Of a stretch of 64,000 nucleotides of DNA, positions 9,449 through 18,580 are shown in pieces. The notes under the pieces are model-generated. The model saw only the letters and a program-made list of their open reading frames with translations, searched no databases and was not told the origin of the DNA. The position numbers were made by a program, and so were the translations under genes. Each line of letters begins with the position of its first letter. Positions within the stretch are counted from its first letter, which is position 1. This stretch comes from Leptolyngbya sp. FACHB-261. Its GTDB lineage: Bacteria > Cyanobacteriota > Cyanobacteriia > FACHB-261. The stretch is taken from assembly GCF_014696065.1 (NCBI RefSeq), contig NZ_JACJPL010000024.1:186001-250000 (forward strand), in the 5' to 3' direction.

Positions 9449-10324
9449 CTAAGCAACCAGCTCACGAATTTGCTCAGCGACCAGAGCAGTTTGCTCCACC
9501 ATAACTAAGTGACCACAGTCAGGAATCTCGATCACATTGTCACCGCTGTCATTAAAGCTGGCATGGAAGCTGGCCAGGTGGCGGACATACTGGGGGTCCA
9601 TGATCGGGTCATTTTGACCAGCCAGGAAGTAGACCGGTTGCTTCAGCCGCGCCACAATTTGAGGCAGCAAATGCACTTCGGTTTCAGTGGTGGAATCGAG
9701 CAGCGTACCCAGGGCCGCAGCTGGGTGAGCCACAACAAAATCAGTCACTCGACAACGACCCCACGAGCGCTCCAGGGGCCGCGCCACGCTATCGCGAGCG
9801 AATTGCCGGTCGATAAATGGCACCCAGGGCAACCAGCGCGGACGGAAGCGCAACAGCATTTGCCCTACAAAACGAAAGCGGTCGAATTCCTCTTTGAGGT
9901 AAATGCCGCCGCCGGAGTTCATGCAAATGACGCCTGCGACCCGTTCACTAGCCAACTCAGCCGCCCACAGGGCAATACTGCCGCCCAAAGAATGCCCAAT
10001 CAACCAGGCGTTGTGTAGATTTAACTGAGTCAGCAGTTCTACTAAGTCTTCAGCGTAGCTGGCAGGTCCATAGGCTTCGCAGTCGCCCACATCAGACTCG
10101 CCGAAACCCCGCAAGTCGTAGGTCAGGCAACGATAGTAGGGAGACAGACACTCCACGAGCGGCTGCCAGTACCGTCGGCTCAGGAGCCAACCGTGGATGA
10201 AGACCAAGACTGGCCGGTCAGATGAGGTTGAGGTGAGCGCGACATCACCCCAAGCAGGCTGACTCTCAGGTGGGGGCGTGAGTTCATAAGCGTGCTCTGC
10301 CCCCCGAATGGTAATGGTTGCCAT
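9449..10324 (-). CDS. alpha/beta-fold hydrolase
   Basis: The 291-residue soluble protein has a complete alpha/beta hydrolase triad. Ser112 sits in the nucleophile elbow GHSLGG, Asp239 in GQNDPIMDPQ and His272 in PDCGHLVMVE. The oxyanion motif FIHGWLLSRRYW and the strand YRCLTYDLRGFGESD are typical of the haloperoxidase/esterase branch. The substrate cannot be deduced. The gene follows the ACT-domain gene on the same strand with a 51-bp gap, so the two may share a transcript. ATG 10324 is the only good start. Confidence 0.88.
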   Translation of the reverse strand: MATITIRGAEHAYELTPPPESQPAWGDVALTSTSSDRPVLVFIHGWLLSRRYWQPLVECLSPYYRCLTYDLRGFGESDVGDCEAYGPASYAEDLVELLTQLNLHNAWLIGHSLGGSIALWAAELASERVAGVICMNSGGGIYLKEEFDRFRFVGQMLLRFRPRWLPWVPFIDRQFARDSVARPLERSWGRCRVTDFVVAHPAAALGTLLDSTTETEVHLLPQIVARLKQPVYFLAGQNDPIMDPQYVRHLASFHASFNDSGDNVIEIPDCGHLVMVEQTALVAEQIRELVA

Positions 10325-10375
10325 ACTCTCATCTTACTGGCGGGAGCCCTCTCCCTGATTTGGGTCACGCTCTAT

Positions 10376-11823
<1,448 letters not shown>

Positions 11824-11870
11824 CCATTGGCCTAGCTCAGTTTCAGCGCAGCCACTATTTCCTTAGACCC

Positions 11871-13307
11871 TCAACTATCTCTCTCGGCATCAACGATGGG
11901 ACGGGAGAGGGTCTCTGGTTGCCAAAAGCTAACCACCAAACCAATGACTAACCACCAGAGCATTTGCACCTGAGGGCGGTACCAGACGGTATCAACCAGG
12001 CCGTGTCCCATTAAGCCAACGATGGCAGCCAGAGCCCCAATCAGCCAGAAGGCTTCTCGGTCGCGCTGTCGACTCAGCCGCTTAAGACTGCGGAAGGCCC
12101 CAAGCAGTACAGTGCTGACTAGCCAGGCATAGACGCCTAGCCCCACAACGCCTGTTTCTACTGCAATTTCCAGAGGCACACAGTAGGTGCCCAGAGCGGT
12201 ATAACCGGGCTGCTGGTAAAGAGGATAAACCTGGTTGAAGGCTTCGTTGCCCGGTCCAATCCCAATGACTAGGTGGTCTCGGACGATATTCAGCGAAGAC
12301 TGCCAAACATTCATGCGGAAGTTGTTGCTGCTGTCCCCTCGACCAACGAAGATGCTCAAGAAGCGGGAGCGCACCGTGGGAACCCCTAAAATCGCACCAG
12401 CGACAGTGACGCCCAGCGCTCCTAATAGCCCCGGCAGGGCTAGCTTCCGCCAAACGCCTGGAAACAAAGGGCTCCACCACTGCACCAGCAGAACGGCTAG
12501 CATGGTTCCCGACATTAGCAAGCCGATCCAGCCGCCCCGGCTAAAGGTAAGAACGACACAGGCCGCGCTCATACCTGCAATCATGAGGGCCAAGGCTCTG
12601 GCTGGCCAGCGCTGCCAGTTGAGGGCTGCCACCAGCCCCAAAGGCACAGCGGGAAGCAGGTAGCTAGCCAACAGATTAGGGTTTCTGAGATAGCTATAGA
12701 CCCGGGTGGTATTGGCCAGATCAGAATTGGCATCGGTCCAGGTGGCGAGGGGCTCAGCGCCAAAGAACCACTGCCGCAACCCATAGATCGACACAATCAA
12801 GGCCGTGAGCAGGTACACCGCTACCAACCAGGAGCGATAGCGGGGCTGACGCAATAGCCGCGCCAGCAGCACAAATAGCAGCAGGTAAAGCGTCAGCTTC
12901 GACCAGCCTGAAAAAGCCGCTGCTTTGACTGGCGAGAGGACTGTCGCCGCAGTGGCAACAAACCAGTAAGCCGACACGGCTCGGTGCGTCGGCGTCCACA
13001 ACCCCGACTCTGGGCTATCACTAAGCACCAGCAGAGCCCAGAAGCCAGCAACTCCAAATAGCAACAGTCCAATCAGCGTGGTTGAACTGTAGGGCGCGAT
13101 GCCAAATGACAGGCTTAGCAGAGCCACGGCGAGTGGCTCCCCCCACTGCAACAGCGCACTGCCTCTTCGCCAAGCTGCTAGCGACCCCGCTAGATGGCTG
13201 AAGAGATTTGTCAGCTTGCCCATCCAGCTGCCTGACCACAGTTGGTTCAGGGATACCCCGAAAAGGGTTAGCCGATCCAAGGGTTTTTTTTGCCAGTTGA
13301 GGGCCAT
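11871..13307 (-). CDS. ictB: IctB-like membrane protein, O-antigen ligase superfamily
   Basis: The 478-residue product has about eleven hydrophobic helices and the O-antigen ligase (Wzy_C) core. Diagnostic stretches include VYSYLRNPNLLASYLLPAVP, TFSRGGWIGLL, SIFVGRGDSSNNFRMNVW and GIGPGNEAFNQVYPLYQQ. The arrangement and wording agree with cyanobacterial IctB, first described as a bicarbonate-accumulation factor of Synechococcus. Later work questions a direct transport role, and the fold suggests glycan or lipid-linked substrates instead. ATG 13307 is the start. It lies back to back with the large adhesin gene across a 393-bp gap. Confidence 0.87.
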   Translation of the reverse strand: MALNWQKKPLDRLTLFGVSLNQLWSGSWMGKLTNLFSHLAGSLAAWRRGSALLQWGEPLAVALLSLSFGIAPYSSTTLIGLLLFGVAGFWALLVLSDSPESGLWTPTHRAVSAYWFVATAATVLSPVKAAAFSGWSKLTLYLLLFVLLARLLRQPRYRSWLVAVYLLTALIVSIYGLRQWFFGAEPLATWTDANSDLANTTRVYSYLRNPNLLASYLLPAVPLGLVAALNWQRWPARALALMIAGMSAACVVLTFSRGGWIGLLMSGTMLAVLLVQWWSPLFPGVWRKLALPGLLGALGVTVAGAILGVPTVRSRFLSIFVGRGDSSNNFRMNVWQSSLNIVRDHLVIGIGPGNEAFNQVYPLYQQPGYTALGTYCVPLEIAVETGVVGLGVYAWLVSTVLLGAFRSLKRLSRQRDREAFWLIGALAAIVGLMGHGLVDTVWYRPQVQMLWWLVIGLVVSFWQPETLSRPIVDAERDS

Positions 13308-13700
13308 GAGAAAACCAACTTAAAAGAGCCGCGTCCCATAGCCTACCGCTTTGTCTAGACCTCTGCCTCCCAAAGTCTCGGAGGAGGTTTTGGTTGTGAC
13401 TTGCCTAGTCAGCAGGCCAATGCCCCCGCAAATTCCAGCTTCCTCAAAAAACGCCTACGAGTATCCAGATCTCCAGATCTTAAGAATCCAGATTATTAAG
13501 AGATCAATAGGTGAATGGACTTAAGCGAGCAGCCATCAAACTTAAAGTGTTCAACCAGTCATAAAGCACTTTTGAGCTGTTTTTCAGCTAAAAAATCCTC
13601 ATATACTGATCTTCAACATTTTCAGGGTCGCCTGTGACTGGAGTTGGTGCTTGTGCTGAGCAAGGCATTAGGACGTTCCCTTCATTCAGGAGGCAAGGCT
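13308..13700. promoter_or_regulatory. divergent promoter region between ictB and the TpsA-like adhesin
   Basis: No gene is supported here. The gap becomes AT-rich towards the adhesin. It contains an 8-bp tandem repeat TCCAGATC at 13464-13471 and 13472-13479, a small AGCTG/CAGCT inverted pair near 13575-13590, and a possible -10 hexamer TATACT around 13604. No matching -35 is clear, so the promoter call is weak. The frame of the adhesin is open from 13644 but translation probably begins at 13701. Confidence 0.35.
13688..13693 (+). promoter_or_regulatory. Shine-Dalgarno sequence fixing a GTG start at 13701
   Basis: A perfect AGGAGG lies 7 bases before GTG 13701. The upstream alternatives in the same frame (TTG 13644, GTG 13647) have nothing similar. 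Starting at 13701 also gives a normal signal peptide length. Confidence 0.75.
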
Positions 13701-16700
13701 GTGACCAATCAGAAAGTCAAGCACAAGAGTTTGTTTCAGGGCCAGTGGCTCACCTTAGCAGGGTCAATCGTTCTAGCAGGACTGACTGCAGCAGTTGGCG
13801 CTAATGCCCAAGCGCAGGTTGAGTCTGATAACACTTTGGGTACTTCTGTCTCTGCTAGTGGCCGCAACTTCCAGATCACAGGCGGCACCAGAGTTGGCAA
13901 CAGGAATTTATTTCACAGTTTTCAGCGGTTTGATGTTCCAGCGCGGGGAACCGCTACATTTCTAAACGATGCGTCGGTTACTAATATCTTCTCGCGGGTT
14001 ACAGGTGGCACTCGCTCCGATATTCAAGGCATTATTCGGGCTCAGGGAACGGCCAATCTGTTTCTAATCAACCCTAGCGGTATTCTGTTTGGCCCCAATG
14101 CACAGCTTGATATTGGCGGTTCATTTATTGGCACAACAGCTAATGAGATTCAGTTTCCGAGTGGAGGTAGCTTCTCATTAACCTCACCGGTTAACCCGAC
14201 CGATACTTTGCTCACAGTTAATCCTTCGGCATTTCTCTTTGCTCCAGGGACTAGTCAGCCGAATAGCATTCAAGCTTCTAGAAATAGCCGGTTAGAAGTG
14301 GATCCTGGCCGCAGCATTGTTTTACTGGGTGGTGATGTGGAAGTAACGGGTGGGAGGTTACTAGCGCGAGGCGGGCGCATTGAATTAGGCGGATTAGCCA
14401 ATCAGGGCACTGTGGGCCTAGCTGTTGAAGGTCCAGTAGGGAATGAATTGCGCTTGCAGTTCCCACAAGGGACAGCCCGAGCCAATGTTTCCTTAGCAAA
14501 CAGTGCCAGCGCTGATGTCACTGCCGGGAGCGGCGGTAGTATTGCAGTCAATGCAGCTAACATTACCCTTTCACGTAGCAATCTCTTTGCTGGTATCCAG
14601 TCAGGCCAAGGCTCAGCAGCAGCTCAGGCAGGAGACATTACCCTCAATGCCACTGGCGCAACCCTTATTGAGCAAGGGAGTAGAGTCGAGAACAACATCA
14701 ATGGCACTGGTCGGGGTAATGGCGGGGACATCACCGTTCAAAGCAGTTCCCTAGACATTACCAATGGCGCAAAGTTAAGTGCCGACGTTATAGGACAAGG
14801 CAATGCAGGCGATATCCGCCTCACTATCGCTGGTCCCGTTCGAATAACGACCAGCTCCAACAATACTGAAATTTCTAGCCAAGTCGCTGGTAATGCTGTA
14901 GGCAGCGGCGGTGACATTACAATTAATGCCGAGTCGCTTTCGATTGTTAGTACTAGCAGCCGGGCAGGCGCGCGCATTAATATCGCCACCGGCGGAATTG
15001 GTAATGCGGGAACCATCAAGATTGAGGTTGATGGTGCAGTCCTGCTACAAACAGTGCCAGGGCAGACAGGCGATCAAACTGGCATCCGCAGTCAGGCCAG
15101 AGCGGGAGCCGTAGGCGGTGGCGGTGATGTCACGATTAATGCAGCCTCCCTCTCGATTCTCAACAGTGCTGAGATTACGGCTAACACTTCTAGTGAGCCT
15201 GGGACTGGCGATAGCAGTCAGAGAGACGCGGGAGATATTACAGTTCGCGTTAGTGGTCCAGTCACAATCACCAATAGCGGCAGGATACGTAGCAATGTGG
15301 GCCGGGAGGGCAAAGAGGGCAACGGTGGCGATATCGTCATTGAAGCAAGCTCCTTCTCAGCTACAGGGGGTGGCTATGTTGAAGCATCCACTAGTGGCGT
15401 GGGCAATGCGGGCAGCATTCGTATTACCGCACCCACAGGTCTAGTTGAGCTATCTGGGCGGGATGATGAACGGCGCATTACCAGCCGCCTCTCCACCGGT
15501 ACACAAGAAGGGGCCGGAGGGCAAGGTGGCGATATCACGGTCATTGCTAGAGAGTTGCGCCTGTCTGACGGAGCCGTGCTCAATGCCAGGAGCCAGAGTG
15601 CTCAACAGGGCGGTGACATTACGGTCGAGGCCCAAACGGTTAATCTCAGCGGCGGGGGACAGCTCGTTTCTACAGCCTTTAGCCAGGGAGCAGCAGGCAA
15701 CATCAACATCCGCAACACTGAGCAGCTTCGGCTTTCCGGGAACGACCCCAAATACCAAGACCGCAGGGCTGATGCCCAAACCCGAGTAGGGATACCCAAC
15801 GGTGTCACCTCGATCAACGAGATCATTTTTAGCGATGGCGCAGACAGTGGCCTGCTGGCCCGGTCAGAGGGGCAAGGTGCTGGCGGCGAAATCACAATCA
15901 ATGCGGGCCAAGTGCTTATCGAGGATGGCGCTGTGATCTCGACTGATACTGCTGGAGCTGGGAAGGGAGGTCCTATTCAGGTAAACGCCAATGCACTCAC
16001 CCTTAATCGTCGGGCTGAAATTACCAGTCTTAGCCGAGGCACTGGCGATGCAGGCAACATTGACCTTGATGTACGCAACCAGGTTTTGCCTCAAGCTTTA
16101 GAGGCTAACGCCGCTTCTTCTACCAGTAGTCGTTCAAATCTGCAACCTGGGCAATTGTTGATTCAAAACGGAGCCTCGATTTCTGCGGATACTGAGGCTA
16201 GAGGCAGGGGTGGCAGTGTTCGGATCAATACTGAATCTCTCAGGCTCAATAGCAATGCTCGGCTGTCCGCTGAGGCTGCCGGTGAAGGCAACGCAGGCAG
16301 TATTAATGCAAATGCCCAGGCGATTACCTTAAGCAGAAATAGCTCAATCTCGACAGCAGTTAGCAACCCTAATGCGGCTGGACAGGGAGGCAGTATTAAT
16401 CTGCGAACTCGCTCGCTCTTGCTCAATACTGGCTCTCAGTTGTCAGCAGAAACTTCAGGCCGAGGCCGCGCCGGTAATGTTTCTGTGCGCAACGCCAACT
16501 TAGTCAACCTCAACAACAGCAGAATTTCTACAGCTGTAAACCTGGGGGCAAATGTGACAGTCTCAGGCCCTAATCAAGGCGGTAGCATTGATCTGCAAAC
16601 CCGAAACCTTTCGTTGACTAGCAATGCTCGCTTGTCTGCTGAAACTGCAGGAAGAGGCGACGCGGGCAGTATAAATGTGCGTAATGCCCAAGCGATTACC

Positions 16701-17561
16701 TTAAGCAGAAATAGCTCAATCTCGACAGCAGTTAGTGGCACTAATGCCGTTGGACAGGGAGGAGATATTAGGCTCCAGACTGGCTCCATGACCCTGAATA
16801 GCGGCGCGGAAATCTCTGCTCGGAGTCAGGGCAATGGGAACGCCGGTCGGATTACGATCAACGCTAGTGGTCCCCTACAAGCTACTAATAGCAATATCAG
16901 CACAGCTGCGGATCAGGCCACTGGAGGGAGCATTACCATTCAGGCCCGCAACATTCGCTTACAAGGTAATAGTGACATCACCACTGATGTGACCAGTGGC
17001 AGTGGTAGTGGCGGCAATATCTTCTTGCAAGCCGATACAATTCTTGCCTTTGCTGACAGCGACATCATTGCTTCAGCAGCTGAAGGGGCAGGTGGCAATA
17101 TCACCCTGGCAACGCCCATCTTTTTTGGCTTCCGCTATCAACCCAATGACCCAAATTCGGCAATTAACTCAAACACCAAGTTAGATGGCAATGGCCGAGT
17201 TGATATTAATGCCAGCGGCACCTTAGCCTCTGGAACGATCAGCCTGCCCGACATCAGCTTTCTGCAAAATGGCCTGACGCAATTGCCTGCCAACCTGATT
17301 GATACCAGCACCCTAATTGCCAATAGCTGCATCGCTCGCAGCCAGCAACAGGCAGGTAACTTTTTGATCACAGGGGCAGGCAGCCTGCCGTTGCGTCCAG
17401 GGGATACCCTATCTCCCTATCCAACCGGTGGCGTGCGGTCTATCCCCGCACGCCACAACGCTGCCCGTTCCTGGCAACCTGGCGATCCGATTGTGGAGCC
17501 AGCAGGAGCCTACCGTTTGGCAAATGGACAGGTGATGCTGAGCCGGGAATGTACTCCCTAA
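13701..17561 (+). CDS. two-partner-secretion exoprotein (TpsA, filamentous hemagglutinin-type adhesin)
   Basis: With the GTG start at 13701 the protein has 1286 residues. A signal peptide (LTLAGSIVLAGLTAAVGANA, residues about 17-36) precedes the TPS domain. This domain carries the hallmarks GNRNLFHSFQRFDV, ANLFLINPSGILFGPNAQLD and GGSFIGTTA. The rest is a beta-helix-like series of Gly/Asn/Ser-rich coils with recurring AGDI, GGDIT and NAG motifs. The tail LIDTSTLIANSCIARS is typical of cyanobacterial members. Such proteins leave the cell through a TpsB/FhaC outer-membrane pore, but no TpsB gene is in this window. A 372-bp period inside the gene (16314-16735) marks a recent internal duplication. 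It ends 26 bp from the convergent M23 peptidase gene. Confidence 0.9.
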   Translation: MTNQKVKHKSLFQGQWLTLAGSIVLAGLTAAVGANAQAQVESDNTLGTSVSASGRNFQITGGTRVGNRNLFHSFQRFDVPARGTATFLNDASVTNIFSRVTGGTRSDIQGIIRAQGTANLFLINPSGILFGPNAQLDIGGSFIGTTANEIQFPSGGSFSLTSPVNPTDTLLTVNPSAFLFAPGTSQPNSIQASRNSRLEVDPGRSIVLLGGDVEVTGGRLLARGGRIELGGLANQGTVGLAVEGPVGNELRLQFPQGTARANVSLANSASADVTAGSGGSIAVNAANITLSRSNLFAGIQSGQGSAAAQAGDITLNATGATLIEQGSRVENNINGTGRGNGGDITVQSSSLDITNGAKLSADVIGQGNAGDIRLTIAGPVRITTSSNNTEISSQVAGNAVGSGGDITINAESLSIVSTSSRAGARINIATGGIGNAGTIKIEVDGAVLLQTVPGQTGDQTGIRSQARAGAVGGGGDVTINAASLSILNSAEITANTSSEPGTGDSSQRDAGDITVRVSGPVTITNSGRIRSNVGREGKEGNGGDIVIEASSFSATGGGYVEASTSGVGNAGSIRITAPTGLVELSGRDDERRITSRLSTGTQEGAGGQGGDITVIARELRLSDGAVLNARSQSAQQGGDITVEAQTVNLSGGGQLVSTAFSQGAAGNINIRNTEQLRLSGNDPKYQDRRADAQTRVGIPNGVTSINEIIFSDGADSGLLARSEGQGAGGEITINAGQVLIEDGAVISTDTAGAGKGGPIQVNANALTLNRRAEITSLSRGTGDAGNIDLDVRNQVLPQALEANAASSTSSRSNLQPGQLLIQNGASISADTEARGRGGSVRINTESLRLNSNARLSAEAAGEGNAGSINANAQAITLSRNSSISTAVSNPNAAGQGGSINLRTRSLLLNTGSQLSAETSGRGRAGNVSVRNANLVNLNNSRISTAVNLGANVTVSGPNQGGSIDLQTRNLSLTSNARLSAETAGRGDAGSINVRNAQAITLSRNSSISTAVSGTNAVGQGGDIRLQTGSMTLNSGAEISARSQGNGNAGRITINASGPLQATNSNISTAADQATGGSITIQARNIRLQGNSDITTDVTSGSGSGGNIFLQADTILAFADSDIIASAAEGAGGNITLATPIFFGFRYQPNDPNSAINSNTKLDGNGRVDINASGTLASGTISLPDISFLQNGLTQLPANLIDTSTLIANSCIARSQQQAGNFLITGAGSLPLRPGDTLSPYPTGGVRSIPARHNAARSWQPGDPIVEPAGAYRLANGQVMLSRECTP
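16314..16735 (+). repeat. intragenic direct repeat in the adhesin gene, 372-bp period
   Basis: A stretch identical over 43 bases, beginning CGATTACCTTAAGC, occurs at 16321-16363 and again at 16693-16735. The spacing of 372 bp equals 124 codons and keeps the frame. The preceding 60 bases are also similar but have diverged (Ala-Glu-X-Ala-Gly-X-Gly coils). This points to duplication of a beta-helix segment with the encoded NSSISTAVS motif kept. Confidence 0.85.
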
Positions 17562-17587
17562 GCCACACCTCCAAAGAGTCCGCCAAG

Positions 17588-18451
17588 CTACTGAATCGGC
17601 CCTCCATTGTCGTAACCATAGCGCCAGGGCACCGGATCGACAGCTACACCATTCACATAGAGTCCCCAATGCAAATGGGGGCCAGTGGAAGCGCCGGTGC
17701 TTCCCACAGCTCCAATGGTTTGCCCAGGCTGTACCATCTGACCTTCCTGCACATTCACGCGGCTGAGGTGCATGAAGATGCTGAGGACGCCTTGCCCATG
17801 GTCGAGACCAACACAGTTGCCGTGGATCCGGAAGCCCTGGCTTTCTCGCCCCACTAGGACTACTCGCCCTGCGGCTGGCGCCACTACGGGAGTGCCGGTT
17901 GCCGCTGCGTAATCTACGCCTCGATGGTAGTAATCCTGCGCAAATTGGCCGTTGTAGTAGCGCTGCACGCCATAGACGGTCGAAATCTCACCCTGACTGG
18001 GACGTTGAAATAAACCGCTCCAGAAACGCTCTGGGGAAACGGTCGCCTTAAACTGGGCCACACGGTCGCGCTCTATTTGACTCAGACCGGGACCATCGCT
18101 ACTGCTACTAAGCCAGATGCGTTGGGTGGGGAACTGCCGAGCCCGCAGATTAACCACCGTCTGCTGAGTTTCGCTGCCGTTACTGGCCTGTATTCGCAAA
18201 GCCCCTGGGCGGTCCAGCGGAGACGTTGGCAGCAAGGCCCGCCAGCGATTAGGGCCAATCACAAACGCCGGGTAATTCCGCCCGTTGAGGCTCACGGTTG
18301 GAGCCGTGGAATCGGTCACCTCAACCTGGACTGTATCCCCCAGCGCCGGAGATTGAGGTAGAACCTTGATCTGCAAGGCTTGAACCGGTAGTGTCACCAA
18401 CAGCGCCGCTAGAGCACCCCCAAAACCGCCAATTTGCCCGAGTTTTGTCAT
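17588..18451 (-). CDS. secreted M23-family peptidase (LytM domain)
   Basis: The 287-residue product (ATG 18451; a GTG at 18463 would add four residues) begins with a signal peptide, GGFGGALAALLVTLPVQALQ. A beta-rich N-terminal region follows, then a C-terminal M23 zinc peptidase domain, about 180-285. The metal ligands are visible as HRGVDYAA (H-x3-D) and PHLHWGLY (HxH). FMHLSRVNVQEGQ and the GSTGASTGPHLHWG ending are standard. M23 enzymes cut peptidoglycan peptide bridges and act in the periplasm in cell-wall remodelling or division. It faces the adhesin gene tail to tail and diverges from the antiporter gene across a gap that contains a perfect 10-bp inverted repeat. Confidence 0.92.
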   Translation of the reverse strand: MTKLGQIGGFGGALAALLVTLPVQALQIKVLPQSPALGDTVQVEVTDSTAPTVSLNGRNYPAFVIGPNRWRALLPTSPLDRPGALRIQASNGSETQQTVVNLRARQFPTQRIWLSSSSDGPGLSQIERDRVAQFKATVSPERFWSGLFQRPSQGEISTVYGVQRYYNGQFAQDYYHRGVDYAAATGTPVVAPAAGRVVLVGRESQGFRIHGNCVGLDHGQGVLSIFMHLSRVNVQEGQMVQPGQTIGAVGSTGASTGPHLHWGLYVNGVAVDPVPWRYGYDNGGPIQ

Positions 18452-18501
18452 ACCTGGTCGCACAATGAAATAGTCAGTCGTCCTGTCATCCAGGCTTCGG
18501 G

Positions 18502-18539
18502 TCAGAATACCCAGATTCCGGTAAAAATCGGTATTCTGA
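18502..18539. promoter_or_regulatory. 10-bp perfect inverted repeat, operator candidate
   Basis: TCAGAATACC (18502-18511) and GGTATTCTGA (18530-18539) are exact reverse complements separated by 18 bases. It sits between the divergent M23 peptidase (start 18451) and antiporter (start 18581) genes. This suits a dimeric repressor or activator site controlling one or both, or a hairpin in the antiporter leader. Confidence 0.55.
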
Positions 18540-18580
18540 GTTCAGGACAATAAAACTTAACCATCAGCCTCCAACCTACT

